A stretch of 64,000 nucleotides of DNA from Bradyrhizobium icense (GCF_001693385.1 NZ_CP016428.1:3658001-3722000), one strand, 5' to 3'; shown: positions 34,677-44,592, counted from the first letter of the stretch. The notes: generated from the sequence alone by a model not told the origin. Numbers and translations: made by a program.

Positions 34677-37130
34677 CTAGCGCCGCGCCTCGGAAATCGC
34701 CTTCCTGAGAATCCGCGACAGCAGCTCTACCGAATAAGGTTTCTGGATCAGCTCGAAGCCGCGGTGGGCGCTTTCCGCCAGCACGTTGCTGTAACCGCTG
34801 GTCAGGACCACGGGCAGGCCGGGATAGCGTTCGCGCACGATGCCGGCGAGCTCGACGCCGTTTATGCCGGGCATGATGACGTCGGAAAACACCAGGTCGG
34901 CGGAAAACTCGTCCTCGGCCAGGATTGCGAGCGCGGCGTCCGCGCTGGCGACGCGGCGCACGGTGTAGCCGAGATCTTCCAACAGCTCGGTGGAGAACTG
35001 GCCGACGTCGTCATTGTCCTCGACCACGAGGACGCGGTAGCCGCGGCCGCGGGCGGCGGGTTCGCTGCCGGTCGCGGCAGCCTCGACCGCGTCGGCCGGC
35101 ACCGCGGCCTGCGGCAGGTAGATCGTGAACGTCGCGCCCCGGCCGGGCTCGCTCGCGACCGCGATGTCGCCGTCGGATTGCTTGGCAAAGCCGAACGCCT
35201 GGCTCAGCCCGAGGCCGGTGCCCTTGCCGACTTCCTTGGTGGTAAAGAACGGCTCGAAGATCGTCTCGAGAAGGGCAGGGGCAATGCCGCAGCCGGTATC
35301 GGTCACGGTGATGGCGACGAAGTCGCCGCTGCGGGCGGGCTGGGCACGCAGCGGCGGTATGGCATTCACCTTGCGGACCTGAATGGTCAGCCGGCCCTCG
35401 CTGTCCATGGCATCGCGGCTGTTGACCGCGAGATTCATCAGCGCGGTTTCGAATTGCGCGATATCGGCGATTGCGAAGCAGCTGAGATCGACGATGTCGA
35501 CATCGATCCGGATCCGGGCGCCGACGAGGGGACGGATCAATTGTGCGACTGACTCAACCTGGGTGCCGACGTTGAACACCTGCGGCTTCAGCGGCTGCCT
35601 GCGGGCGAACGCCAGCAACTGCCCGGTCAGCTTGGAGGCGCGCTCCACGGTCTCGGCTATCGCGTCGATGTAGCGCCGGCGCCGCTCTTCCGGCAATTCG
35701 CGGCGGCGCAGGAAATCCGTCGCGGAGCGGATGATGGTCAGCAGATTGTTGAAATCGTGCGCCACGCCGCCAGTCAACTGTCCGACCGCTTCCATTTTCT
35801 GCGACTGGCGCAGCGCTTCCTCGCCCTGGCGGCGCTCGGTGACGTCGATGGCCTCCGGCACCGCGCCGATGACGGTGCCGTACCGGTCGTGCAGCGGGCG
35901 CATCGCGAAATCGAAATAGCGGTCGCCGATCGGCAGATGCAGCAGCATCTCGATCTTGACCTCTTCGCCCCGCATTACGGTGATGAAGGCGTCGCGGACG
36001 GCATCGCGCATGCCGGAGGTGGCGGTAAACCACGGCGTTTCCCAGAACGGCTGGCCGACCACCGCGCCGGCGTCGGCGCAGATTCCGGCCAGCGCCGTCT
36101 GGTTGGCATAGAGCACGTCGCCGTGCTGGTTCAGCAGCGCCTGATATTGATGGCTGGTCTCGAAGATCGCCCGCATCTGGGCTTCGCTGGATTCGAGCTG
36201 CGCGGTTCGCTCGGTGATCCGCATTTCGAGGATCTCATTCAGCCGGCGCAGATCGTGCTCGGCCTGCTTGGCCGACGTAATGTCGTGGGCGACGCCGATG
36301 AACCCAATGTGCTTGCCGGTCGGATCCCAGCGCGGTTGGGATTCCGAGCGCAGCCACCGCCATTCGCCGTCGGCGCGCTGGTAGCGCGCCTCCAGCACGA
36401 ACGGCTTCAGCGAGGCCTCGCCCGCGACGGATTCCTGCACGATGCGCGGCGCGTCATCCGGATGCAGCCTTTTGCGCCAGTCGAACACGATGGCTTCCTC
36501 GAACGGCAGCCCGAGGAAATCGACATAGGCCTGGTTGGCGAAGGAACGCGTGCGGTCGAGCTTGGTGACCCAGATCGGCACCGGCGCGCTGTTGGCGATC
36601 AGGCGGAAGCGCTCCTCGCTTTCGCGCAAGGTTGCCTGCGCCAGCATTTGTGCGGTGACGTCGCAATCGGCGCCGACCAAGCGAAGCGCGCGGCCGTCGC
36701 GGTCGCGCTCGATCTTGCCTACGACGCGGATCCAGCGCATCGCGCCGTCGTTCGGCCGCACGATCCGGTATTCGGCCGAATAGTCTTCGCTCTGGCTCTT
36801 CAATACGCCGAACAGGTGCTGGACCGTTCGCTCGCGATCCTCGGGATGGATTCGACTGACCCATTCCTCGTAGGTCTCGTTGGCCGCCTCCGGCGGCAGC
36901 CCGTGAACCAGAAGATATTCGGGGGAGCGACGGTTCTTGACGCCGTCACGGAAATCGATTTCGAGACCGCCGACACCGGCGATGCGCTGGATCCGCGCCA
37001 GTTCCGCTTCGCGCTCCTGCAAGGCACGATGGGCGCTGTCGCGCTCGCTCGCGATTTTCTGCAGGTGTTGCCGCAAACGCTCGGCGGCGGCAGCTTCAGG
37101 CAGGATGTTCGTCGTGTCGGAAGGGGTCAT
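34677..37130 (-). CDS. Soluble multi-PAS hybrid histidine kinase
   Basis: An 817-residue protein with no transmembrane segment. An N-terminal coiled coil is followed by at least three PAS/PAC units (the second contains WRKRLHPDDAPR, with GEWRWLRSESQPRW later), HisKA with phospho-acceptor His458 in GGVAHDFNN, HATPase with GKGTGLGLSQ, and a C-terminal receiver domain with Asp750 in VFSDVIMPG. The HDFNN type of kinase is common in Bradyrhizobium and usually autonomous. ATG 37130 is preferred to TTG 37166. Confidence 0.9.
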   Translation of the reverse strand: MTPSDTTNILPEAAAAERLRQHLQKIASERDSAHRALQEREAELARIQRIAGVGGLEIDFRDGVKNRRSPEYLLVHGLPPEAANETYEEWVSRIHPEDRERTVQHLFGVLKSQSEDYSAEYRIVRPNDGAMRWIRVVGKIERDRDGRALRLVGADCDVTAQMLAQATLRESEERFRLIANSAPVPIWVTKLDRTRSFANQAYVDFLGLPFEEAIVFDWRKRLHPDDAPRIVQESVAGEASLKPFVLEARYQRADGEWRWLRSESQPRWDPTGKHIGFIGVAHDITSAKQAEHDLRRLNEILEMRITERTAQLESSEAQMRAIFETSHQYQALLNQHGDVLYANQTALAGICADAGAVVGQPFWETPWFTATSGMRDAVRDAFITVMRGEEVKIEMLLHLPIGDRYFDFAMRPLHDRYGTVIGAVPEAIDVTERRQGEEALRQSQKMEAVGQLTGGVAHDFNNLLTIIRSATDFLRRRELPEERRRRYIDAIAETVERASKLTGQLLAFARRQPLKPQVFNVGTQVESVAQLIRPLVGARIRIDVDIVDLSCFAIADIAQFETALMNLAVNSRDAMDSEGRLTIQVRKVNAIPPLRAQPARSGDFVAITVTDTGCGIAPALLETIFEPFFTTKEVGKGTGLGLSQAFGFAKQSDGDIAVASEPGRGATFTIYLPQAAVPADAVEAAATGSEPAARGRGYRVLVVEDNDDVGQFSTELLEDLGYTVRRVASADAALAILAEDEFSADLVFSDVIMPGINGVELAGIVRERYPGLPVVLTSGYSNVLAESAHRGFELIQKPYSVELLSRILRKAISEARR

Positions 37131-37187
37131 GCGTGCCGGCAACCTCTGCCGGCCACTTTCACACAAGAGCCGGCGCGTTTGCCAGCC

Positions 37188-37958
37188 TCATTTGCTCTTG
37201 GTGGTTGACCGGCAGTTATAGGCCCTGCGGAACCCCGCAGCTTGCGCATCTTCCTCGGAACAGAACCAGCGGTCCGGCTTCAATCCCGGATAGGATCGGC
37301 ACGCCTGCAGGTGGTAGATGCCGAGGTTCCCGGTGACGCGCGCGCGCACCGCGTATTTGCCCTTGATGTTGCATCTCGCCGGCATCACGAGATCCTCGGG
37401 GAACAATGCCTCGCGGATTTCGCGATCTCGATCGGCCCGGCACGCGGCGCCGAGCAAGGGGCCGTCCTTTTTGGCCGCGCGGAACTCGCGCGGCGCGGCG
37501 AAGCAGCCCTTCCACAGCCCATGGCGGTCTTCCCGGGCACGGGCTTCATCCGGCTTGAAGCGTCCGCTTGCGGACGCTTCAATATTCAATGCAAAACCCT
37601 TTTGGACAAGCAGTTGGCTCAGGCTGGTTGTCTCGCCCTCGATTTTACATACGCCGATGCGCCGCTTCTTGTAGGTCGGGTCCGCACCCAGATCGTCGCA
37701 GCGGACTTGTTTGCCGCCGATCAGCTTGGTCAGTTGATCGCGCGCCTCGATACCGCAGGTCCAGCTATCGGCGTGCTCGTCAATGCAGAGCTGGTCGATG
37801 GACGGGACATCGATCCCGTCGAGACGGTAGATGACGTTACCCAACTGAAGCGTGTTGCCATCCCGGACGATGGCGGTAGCGGCCGAACTCTGGCTGGTCG
37901 GAAGGAGCATCGACAGCAACGCCGCAATCAGAAGAATTCGTGACCGCATCTGTTTCAT
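37188..37958 (-). CDS. Exported staphylococcal-nuclease-fold protein
   Basis: A 256-residue protein with a signal peptide ([20 protein letters not shown]) and an SNase/thermonuclease domain at about residues 28-150: [32 protein letters not shown], and the later block [20 protein letters not shown] and HGLWKG. The fold usually cleaves nucleic acids with Ca2+, but several bacterial exported members have no shown nuclease activity. A C-terminal region of about 90 residues with cysteines is extra. A 13-bp perfect inverted repeat lies inside the SNase coding sequence. Confidence 0.82.
   Translation of the reverse strand: MKQMRSRILLIAALLSMLLPTSQSSAATAIVRDGNTLQLGNVIYRLDGIDVPSIDQLCIDEHADSWTCGIEARDQLTKLIGGKQVRCDDLGADPTYKKRRIGVCKIEGETTSLSQLLVQKGFALNIEASASGRFKPDEARAREDRHGLWKGCFAAPREFRAAKKDGPLLGAACRADRDREIREALFPEDLVMPARCNIKGKYAVRARVTGNLGIYHLQACRSYPGLKPDRWFCSEEDAQAAGFRRAYNCRSTTKSK
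37555..37582. repeat. 13-bp perfect inverted repeat inside the SNase gene
   Basis: TTGAAGCGTCCGC at 37555-37567 is followed after two bases by its exact reverse complement at 37570-37582. It encodes EASASGRFK within the nuclease domain, so it is in coding sequence. Such a hairpin in mRNA could slow translation or reverse transcription. No second copy was found in this window. Confidence 0.7.
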
Positions 37959-38156
37959 TTCAAATCAATTCCACACCCGGCGCTGCCTTCTAGCATAAGG
38001 TGATGTGATTGAACCAAGATGCCGGCGCTAATGGGCGCGAGCGAAGCAGGCTGGGGAAAACCGTGAGCGCCGTTGCGAGCCACCGACCAGCGGCCCATTG
38101 ACTTCGTAAGAACGAAAGAGGAACATGGGCGGCGTCGCTCAACACGGAATGCTGCC

Positions 38157-38366
38157 ATGTCGTCCTCTTCACAGCCGAAGTCCGAAGAGAACGACGAGCT
38201 GGAAGCCGCTGTAGATCAGGCCATTTCTGCCTGTGGTGGGGATATGAGGGCGACGATCCGCGCGTTGATCGTGGCCAACGAATATCTGGAATCCGAGGTC
38301 GGCGAGCTGATGAAAGCGGTATCCCACGCTTATGCGCGAGGCCGGTTCAGCTCCTATTCCGGCTGA
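38157..38366 (+). CDS. Small acidic-helical protein, conserved type
   Basis: A 69-residue protein. The first 15 residues are polar (MSSSSQPKSEENDEL); the rest forms long helices: EAAVDQAISACGGDMRATIR, ALIVANEYLESEVGELMKAV and SHAYARGRFSSYSG. I have seen similar sequences upstream of other Bradyrhizobium genes, but no function is known. The heptad-like pattern and single Cys suggest a dimer. The pccA gene begins 138 bp downstream on the same strand. Confidence 0.55.
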   Translation: MSSSSQPKSEENDELEAAVDQAISACGGDMRATIRALIVANEYLESEVGELMKAVSHAYARGRFSSYSG

Positions 38367-38504
38367 ATTACCGCCGGGCGGCACCGCGAAGCCGGTACGA
38401 GACCGTTGCCTCCACCGATTTTTGCTGTACGACGGGTGTGTTACCCGCGTCCCGCATGTCTCATTGCGGGGGAGGATCCCGCCCAAAGCTCAAGCAAGAA
38501 GAAC

Positions 38505-40520
38505 ATGTTCAAGAGAATTCTGATCGCAAATCGCGGCGAGATCGCCTGCCGGGTCATCAAGACTGCGCGCCGTATGGGGATCGAGACGGTCGCGGTGTAT
38601 TCCGAGGCCGACCGCGATGCGCTGCACGTCGAAATGGCCGATGACGCCGTGCTGATCGGCCCGCCGGCAGCGGCCGAGAGCTATCTGTTGATCGACCGGA
38701 TTATCGATGCCTGCCGCAAGACCGGCGCGGAAGCCGTACATCCTGGCTATGGCTTCCTGTCCGAGCGCGAGGCGTTTCCGCGCGAACTCGCCAAGGCGGG
38801 CATCGTCTTCATCGGTCCCAATCCCGGCGCCATTGCCGCGATGGGCGACAAGATCGAATCCAAGAAGGCAGCCGCCAAGGCCAAGGTCTCCACCGTACCC
38901 GGCCATCTCGGCGTGATCGAGGACGACAAGCACGCGGTGAAGATCGCCGACGAGATCGGCTATCCCGTGATGATCAAGGCTTCCGCCGGCGGCGGCGGCA
39001 AGGGCATGAGGATCGCGCATTCGAAGAAGGAAGTCGCCGAAGGCTTCAATCTCGCCAAGGCCGAAGCGAAATCATCGTTCGGCGACGATCGCGTCTTCAT
39101 CGAAAAGTTCATCGTCGATCCCCGCCACATCGAAATCCAGGTGCTCGGCGACAAGCATGGCAATGTGATCCATCTTGGCGAGCGCGAATGTTCGATCCAG
39201 CGCCGCAACCAGAAGGTCATCGAGGAGGCACCATCGCCGCTGCTCGACGAGACCACCCGCCGCAAGATGGGCGAACAGGCGGTCGCTCTGGCCAAGGCGG
39301 TGAATTACGATTCGGCCGGCACCGTCGAATTCGTCGCCGGCCAGGACAAGAGCTTCTACTTCCTGGAGATGAACACCCGTCTGCAGGTCGAGCATCCCGT
39401 CACCGAACTGGTCACGGGCATCGATCTGGTCGAGCAGATGATCCGGGTCGCCGCCGGCGAGAAGCTTTCCATCGCGCAGAAGGACGTCACGTTGACCGGC
39501 TGGGCGGTGGAATCGCGCGTCTATGCCGAGGATCCGTTCCGCAACTTCCTGCCGTCGATCGGCAGGCTGGTGAAATACCGGCCGCCGGCGGAAGCGAGCC
39601 AGGACGGCGTCACCGTCCGCAACGATACCGGCGTGCAGGAAGGCGGCGAGATCTCGATCCATTACGATCCGATGATTGCCAAGCTCGTGACGCATGCGCC
39701 GTCACGGGCCGCCGCGATCGAGGCACAGGCCACTGCGCTCGATGCGTTTTACGTCGATGGCATCAGGCACAACATTCCGTTTCTGTCGGCGCTGATGAAC
39801 CATCCGCGCTGGCGCGAGGGCAAGCTGTCGACCGGCTTCATATCGGAGGAATTTCCAAAAGGGTTTTCCGCGCGCCCGCCGGAAGGAGAGATCGCGCGAC
39901 GGCTGGCCGCCGTTGGCGCCGCGATCGATCACGTGCTCGGCGAGCGCAAGCGGCAGATTTCGGGCCAGATGAGCGGCCGCCTGGTGCAGCGCGAGCGCCG
40001 CCGTGCGGTATGGCTTGACCGCGACGAAATCGCGCTCGACGTGGCACGCGAGGCCGACGGCATTGCGGTGCGCTTCATCGGCGCCGATAGCCTGCCCGGC
40101 AACCCGCACAATCTGGTCTCGACCTGGACCCCTGGCGAACCGGTCTGGCACGGCACGATCGACGGCCACTTCGTGGCGATGCAGGTGCGCGCGATCCCGA
40201 ACGGCTTCCGCCTGGCGCATCAAGGCTTTGAAGTTGCAGTGAACGTCTTCACTGAAAGCGAGGCCACAGCGGCGCGGCTAATGCCGGTGACGTCGGCCGC
40301 CGATACCGGCAAGAAGCTGTTGTGCCCGATGCCCGGGCTCGTGGTGTCGATTGCGGTCGCCGAAGGGCAGGAGGTCAAGTCCGGCGAGACGTTGGCCGTG
40401 GTCGAGGCGATGAAAATGCAGAACGTGCTGCGCGCCGAGCGCGACGGCACCGTGAAGAAGATCCACGCCGCGGCCGGCGCGACACTGGCGGTGGACGCGT
40501 TGATATTGGAGTTTGCGTAG
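38505..40520 (+). CDS. pccA: Propionyl-CoA carboxylase alpha subunit (biotin carboxylase and carrier)
   Basis: A 671-residue fusion of biotin carboxylase (residues 1-450: MFKRILIANRGEIACRVIKT, ATP-grasp loop KASAGGGGKGMR) and a C-terminal biotin carrier domain with the biotinyl Lys637 in EAMKMQN, 35 residues from the end, as in PccA. It carboxylates biotin and passes CO2 to the beta subunit, not in this window, to make methylmalonyl-CoA from propionyl-CoA. The middle domain (about 480-590) matches the PccA linker rather than MccA. ATG 38505 is the family start; 33 upstream codons are open. Confidence 0.92.
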   Translation: MFKRILIANRGEIACRVIKTARRMGIETVAVYSEADRDALHVEMADDAVLIGPPAAAESYLLIDRIIDACRKTGAEAVHPGYGFLSEREAFPRELAKAGIVFIGPNPGAIAAMGDKIESKKAAAKAKVSTVPGHLGVIEDDKHAVKIADEIGYPVMIKASAGGGGKGMRIAHSKKEVAEGFNLAKAEAKSSFGDDRVFIEKFIVDPRHIEIQVLGDKHGNVIHLGERECSIQRRNQKVIEEAPSPLLDETTRRKMGEQAVALAKAVNYDSAGTVEFVAGQDKSFYFLEMNTRLQVEHPVTELVTGIDLVEQMIRVAAGEKLSIAQKDVTLTGWAVESRVYAEDPFRNFLPSIGRLVKYRPPAEASQDGVTVRNDTGVQEGGEISIHYDPMIAKLVTHAPSRAAAIEAQATALDAFYVDGIRHNIPFLSALMNHPRWREGKLSTGFISEEFPKGFSARPPEGEIARRLAAVGAAIDHVLGERKRQISGQMSGRLVQRERRRAVWLDRDEIALDVAREADGIAVRFIGADSLPGNPHNLVSTWTPGEPVWHGTIDGHFVAMQVRAIPNGFRLAHQGFEVAVNVFTESEATAARLMPVTSAADTGKKLLCPMPGLVVSIAVAEGQEVKSGETLAVVEAMKMQNVLRAERDGTVKKIHAAAGATLAVDALILEFA

Positions 40521-40531
40521 GCGCAACCCCC

Positions 40532-40643
40532 GTCATTGCGAGCGTAGCGAAGCAATCCATCGTGCGGCAAAGGAACTATGGATTGCCTCGTCGCTTCAGC
40601 GCAAAATTGCTTTGCAATTTTGTCGCGAGCTCTTCGCAATGAC
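40532..40643. repeat. Fold-back intergenic repeat of the GTCATTGCGA type
   Basis: GTCATTGCGA at 40532-40541 and TCGCAATGAC at 40634-40643 are exact 10-bp inverted ends. Nested inside are AGCAATCCAT/ATGGATTGC and a GCAAAATTGC-TTTGCAATTTT hairpin. Repeats beginning GTCATTGCGAGCG are dispersed widely in Bradyrhizobium and related genomes. It fills nearly the whole gap between pccA and the next gene and may separate their expression. Confidence 0.8.
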
Positions 40644-40665
40644 GGAAGATAGAACTGAGGGCACC

Positions 40666-41535
40666 ATGGCTTTCCGTCAGCGCCGCCAGAGATTGCGCGC
40701 CATCCTCACCGGCTCCACCTGCATCCGGCCGGGGTCGGTCTATGACGCGACCTCGATCCGCATTGCGGAAGACCTCGGCTTCGAACTCGGCATGTTCGGC
40801 GGCTCGGTGGCCTCGCTGGCCGTGCTCGGCGATCCCGATATTGCCCTGATCACGTTGACCGAGCTCGCCGAGCAGATGCGGCGGATGTCGCGCGCCTCGA
40901 CACTGCCGGTGCTGGTCGACGCCGACCACGGCTATGGCAACGCGCTCAACGTCCGCCGCACCGTTCAGGAACTCGAGGCCGCCGGCGCCGCCGGCCTCAC
41001 CATCGAGGACACGCTGCTGCCGCCGGCGTTTGGGCAAACCGGAACGCAAATGATCACGCTGGAGGAGGGCGTTGGCAAGATGAAGGCCGCGCTTGATGGT
41101 CGCAGCGATCCCTCGCTGGTCATCATGGGCCGCACCGGCGCCGTGTCCGTCACCGGCCTTGACGATGCGATCGCACGAGCGAAAGCCTATGAGGCCACGG
41201 GCGTCGATGCGCTGTTCCTCACCGGCATCAAGGGCCGGAGCGAGCTGGAAGCGGTTTCCGCCGCGACGAGATTGCCGATCGTTCTCGGCGGCGCGCCCGA
41301 GGACATGACGGCGTTGGATTATCTCGCCGGTCAACGCGTGCGGATCGCGCTGCAGGGCCACGCACCATTCGCCGCCGCGACGCAGGCCGTCTACCAGACG
41401 CTGAAGGCGTTGCGCGAGGGAACCTCGCCGAAAAATTTGAACGGCCTTGCGTCTGCCGAGTTGACCAGCCGGGCCATGCGCGATGCCGATGTAAAGGCAC
41501 GCTCCGGCGAATTTCTCGGGTTGAAGAATAAATGA
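40666..41535 (+). CDS. Isocitrate lyase/PEP mutase superfamily enzyme, oxaloacetate decarboxylase-like
   Basis: A 289-residue TIM-barrel enzyme of the ICL/PEPM superfamily. Metal-binding DADHGYG lies at residues 85-91 and the second acidic site IED at 113-115. The family catalytic Cys motif of isocitrate lyase (KKCGH) is absent, which fits the oxaloacetate decarboxylase/PEP-mutase-like subgroup, as does [15 protein letters not shown] before the ATG supports 40666. The acylphosphatase gene overlaps its stop as ATGA, so the two are coupled. Confidence 0.82.
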   Translation: MAFRQRRQRLRAILTGSTCIRPGSVYDATSIRIAEDLGFELGMFGGSVASLAVLGDPDIALITLTELAEQMRRMSRASTLPVLVDADHGYGNALNVRRTVQELEAAGAAGLTIEDTLLPPAFGQTGTQMITLEEGVGKMKAALDGRSDPSLVIMGRTGAVSVTGLDDAIARAKAYEATGVDALFLTGIKGRSELEAVSAATRLPIVLGGAPEDMTALDYLAGQRVRIALQGHAPFAAATQAVYQTLKALREGTSPKNLNGLASAELTSRAMRDADVKARSGEFLGLKNK

Positions 41536-41831
41536 GCGATGCAATTCGTCATGTCACGATAAGCGGCCGGGTGCAGGGCGTCGGCTATCGCGCCTGGGTC
41601 GACGATACGGCGCGGGCGCGCGATCTCGAAGGCTGGGTGCGCAACCGCAGGGACGGCTGTGTCGAGGCGGTGTTCGCAGGTCCCGCGGAGCCGGTGACCG
41701 CGATGATCTCGGCCTGCCGGCGAGGGCCGTCATCGGCGCGGGTCGAGACGGTACAGGACGACGCCGGCAACCCCGAGATGCTGAAGCTGCGACGGGCAGG
41801 GGAGCGGTTCTCGGTTCTGCCGACGATATAA
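41532..41831 (+). CDS. Acylphosphatase
   Basis: A 99-residue acylphosphatase that hydrolyses carboxyl-phosphate bonds. The substrate loop [10 protein letters not shown] contains catalytic Arg20, and Asn38 in GWVRNRRDG is the second catalytic residue. The length fits the family. The ATG overlaps the stop of the previous gene (ATGA), so it is translated from the same message. The physiological acyl phosphate is unknown. Confidence 0.92.
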   Translation: MSDAIRHVTISGRVQGVGYRAWVDDTARARDLEGWVRNRRDGCVEAVFAGPAEPVTAMISACRRGPSSARVETVQDDAGNPEMLKLRRAGERFSVLPTI

Positions 41832-41960
41832 CGTCGATGCATGCTCGAACCGGGCCCGCTTTCGGACCTCCGACCTTGACCGCCCCAGTCGCCAATGGCC
41901 CTATTCGGATATCGAATGCGTGGAGCAAGTATCAACTATTCGACTGGGCGGAGACGGGCG

Positions 41961-42332
41961 ATGGACATTCGATCGACGCTGATGGATCTATGCGATGCCT
42001 TCAACGCGCACGATCTTGATCGCATCATGACGTTCTTTTCTGACGATTGTGTCCTGGAGATGCCGAGGGGAAGCAAGCCTTGGGGTTCACGTTTCGAGGG
42101 CAAACGGAACGTGCGGGAAGCGCTGGCAACACGCTTCGAGGGCCTGCCTGACGTCCACTATGGCAACGACGAGCATTTTGTGGATTCGACTGCGAAGACC
42201 GGCATCTCAAAATGGACCCTCACAGGCACCACCCGTGAGGGCAGCAGAAAGGAGGTCCGGGGTTGCGACTTCTACACGTTTCGCAACGGGAAGGTGATCC
42301 GCAAGGACTCCTATTGGAAAATCGTGGAGTAG
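41961..42332 (+). CDS. SnoaL-like/NTF2-fold protein
   Basis: A 123-residue alpha+beta barrel of the NTF2/SnoaL type, with DLCDAFNAHDLDRIMTFFSD at the N-terminus, FEGKRNVREALATRF in the middle and the C-terminal strand GCDFYTFRNGKVIRKDSYWK. Members are small cyclases, dehydratases or binding proteins; no catalytic residues are diagnostic here. GAGACGGG before ATG 41961 supports the start; the frame is open 22 codons further. It follows the acylphosphatase gene after 129 bp. Confidence 0.78.
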   Translation: MDIRSTLMDLCDAFNAHDLDRIMTFFSDDCVLEMPRGSKPWGSRFEGKRNVREALATRFEGLPDVHYGNDEHFVDSTAKTGISKWTLTGTTREGSRKEVRGCDFYTFRNGKVIRKDSYWKIVE

Positions 42333-42411
42333 CAGGTGTTGGCTTTTCCGGTCTAGCAGAGCTGATGTTCAGCGAGCCGCTTCTTGCACAACTACATAAC
42401 AGCTACGCGCC

Positions 42412-44361
42412 TCAGTGCGTCCGTTCGCCCGACGCGAATTCGCCATCGTGCTGGATGGAGGCGCTGTCGACATATTGCAAGTCGATTGAGGAATACACGA
42501 TGCTGCGATTGCGGCCGAGGCGCTTTGCCTCGTAGAGGGCAGTGTCGGCTTCTCCCACCAGCGCGGCCTCGTCTATTGTCGAACGGGTTTTTGCGGCACC
42601 GCCTGCGCTGATGGTGATGTAGCCTCGGCTCGAAGCTGTGTTCGGAATGCCGAGCGCCCGAACCGTCAGGCGGATGGATTCGGCAACCTTCAAGGCATCG
42701 TCTTCCGAAGTGTTCGGCAATACGACGGCGAATTCCTCGCCGCCGTAGCGCGCGGACAGGCCTGACGTGTTGGCGGTCGCATCGCCGATGGCCTTCGCAA
42801 CCGCCTGCAGGCAGCGGTCGCCGGCCTGATGTCCGTAGGTATCGTTGTAGCCCTTGAAATTGTCGATATCGAACAGCAGCACCGAAATCTCTTCGCAGGC
42901 TTCGTACTCGCGCCGCAGGAAGCCGTCGAGGGTGCGGCGGTTGGTGAGCCCGGTCAGCCCATCGGTTGCTGCAAGCTGGGTGAGGCGGCGGTTGAGCTGG
43001 GTCAGCTCATCCTCCATTCTTTTGCGTTCGGTGACATCGCGGATGACGCAGAGGAATTCCGTCCGCGTCGGGTCGCTGGTATCCGATGCCAGCTTGAATT
43101 TGCTCTCGACCCACGCCAGGGTTCCGTCGCCGCGATAGTGCCGGAACACGACCGTGCTGACGCCACCGACACCGTTAAGCCGCATGGTTGCCTGCATTAC
43201 GCTTTCCCGATCCTCGGGATGGACCAGATCGAAGCATGATTTTCCGATCAGGTCCTTCGCCTGCAGTCCGAGCACCGGCTCGACGGAACGAGAAACATAA
43301 CGGAGCATGCTGTGGGCATCGATCATGATGATGATGTCGGCGATATTGTCAGCCAGCAACCGATAGTGCGCCTCGCGTTCGCGCAGCGTGCGCTCGGTCT
43401 TGCTGCGGAAGTGGAACTGCAGGGCAAGCAGCGCCGCCAACATCAGGATCATGCATAGCAGCACGCCGGCGACGATGGCGTCGGTCCGCAAGCCCTTCCA
43501 CCATTCGGAAAGCAGCCAGTCTTCCGACATAGCGACGGTGACTACCATCGGGTAGTGCGGCGTCACCTCATAGCCGAGGTGCTTCACGAGGCCGTCGAAC
43601 GGCGAGATGATCTTGTAGTATCCGACAGAGCTTTGCTTGAGATGCTTCCTGAACAGGTCGGTCTTGGAGAGATCCGTGCTCTTGTCCGACTGCGGCCAGC
43701 GCATCAGGAGCGCACCATCATTCCGTATCAGGCTAATGCCGCCGTCGGGGCCGAGCTGGAATGTCCGGTAAAAGTTATTGAAGTAATCCTTGTCGATCGC
43801 CGCGGCGACGACCCCGCCGAAGCTGCCGTCGAGCTTGGTAATGCGTTTCGAAAGAACGATCATGGAGGATCGCTCGTCCACACGGGATTGCATCAGTTCG
43901 CTGATCCGAAGCGTGTTGTCCGGTTTGTCACGATGGTCGGCGAAATAGCTGCGGTCCGAGATGGTATGGCGCGGTGTTTCCGGCAACGACGAATAGGTCC
44001 AGTTGCCCTTGGCGTCCGCGACGCCGATGCCGCGCAATTGGGGCAGCGTTTTCGCCGTTTCAGCGAGGTATCTGTTGAACCTGCCCGGATCGGGATCCCT
44101 GTATTTCAGCAAGTCCACCATTCCAGCCATCGCGATGTCGACCGCCTGGATGGTGTGCGAGGCATGCTCGGAAAGCGAATGGGCGAGGTTCTGGATATCG
44201 GAGCTGCCGCTCGCCAGCGCCGCCTTTTTGGCGTCCAGCGCCTTCCAGGCCATGACGCCGAGGATGCAGGCGGTCATGACCAGCGCAAAGGCGATGACCA
44301 CGGCCGTCGATGTCACCCGCCGCAGCGGCCCAACGGGTTTTGGGGAATTTCGATGGGGCAT
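42412..44361 (-). CDS. Membrane diguanylate cyclase with PAS domain
   Basis: A 649-residue protein. TM1 lies at about 16-38, a Cache-type periplasmic sensor at 45-275 (RHTISDRSYFADHRD, KRITKLDGSFGGVVAAAIDK), TM2 at about 290-315, PAS/PAC at 330-450, and a GGDEF domain with GGEEF at 540-544, an active variant. No EAL domain is present, so it should only make c-di-GMP. The RxxD inhibitory site is not apparent. Divergent from the GbsR-type gene. Confidence 0.9.
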   Translation of the reverse strand: MPHRNSPKPVGPLRRVTSTAVVIAFALVMTACILGVMAWKALDAKKAALASGSSDIQNLAHSLSEHASHTIQAVDIAMAGMVDLLKYRDPDPGRFNRYLAETAKTLPQLRGIGVADAKGNWTYSSLPETPRHTISDRSYFADHRDKPDNTLRISELMQSRVDERSSMIVLSKRITKLDGSFGGVVAAAIDKDYFNNFYRTFQLGPDGGISLIRNDGALLMRWPQSDKSTDLSKTDLFRKHLKQSSVGYYKIISPFDGLVKHLGYEVTPHYPMVVTVAMSEDWLLSEWWKGLRTDAIVAGVLLCMILMLAALLALQFHFRSKTERTLREREAHYRLLADNIADIIIMIDAHSMLRYVSRSVEPVLGLQAKDLIGKSCFDLVHPEDRESVMQATMRLNGVGGVSTVVFRHYRGDGTLAWVESKFKLASDTSDPTRTEFLCVIRDVTERKRMEDELTQLNRRLTQLAATDGLTGLTNRRTLDGFLRREYEACEEISVLLFDIDNFKGYNDTYGHQAGDRCLQAVAKAIGDATANTSGLSARYGGEEFAVVLPNTSEDDALKVAESIRLTVRALGIPNTASSRGYITISAGGAAKTRSTIDEAALVGEADTALYEAKRLGRNRSIVYSSIDLQYVDSASIQHDGEFASGERTH

Positions 44362-44563
44362 TCTGTGCCTTGATGCCGCGCCAGACCTCGTTGCTGGCAG
44401 CGTGCGAGGGGAATCTAAGACGCGACCGGTACTGAGCGGTTAACGGATCGACCGGGAAACCACCCCACATCCAAGTTCCATTTCGGGAACCCGGGCCGGA
44501 CGCTTTGGGAAGCTGCGCAGAGGGACCGGCGTGCGGACCAGTTCTCCAAACCACGACGCTGGC

Positions 44564-44592
44564 TTGACATTGGTGCAGTCTCGTCAGATATT
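44564..44592 (+). promoter_or_regulatory. Candidate sigma-70 promoter of the GbsR-type operon
   Basis: TTGACA at 44564-44569 is separated by 17 bases from GATATT at 44587-44592, a good -35 and an acceptable -10 for the housekeeping sigma factor. The ATG of the downstream gene begins only 7 bp after the -10, so transcripts would be leaderless or nearly so, unless another promoter is used. Confidence 0.5.

Noticed and set aside
35757..37208. Forward ORF of 483 codons
   Set aside because: It is antisense to the hybrid histidine kinase with its conserved motifs.
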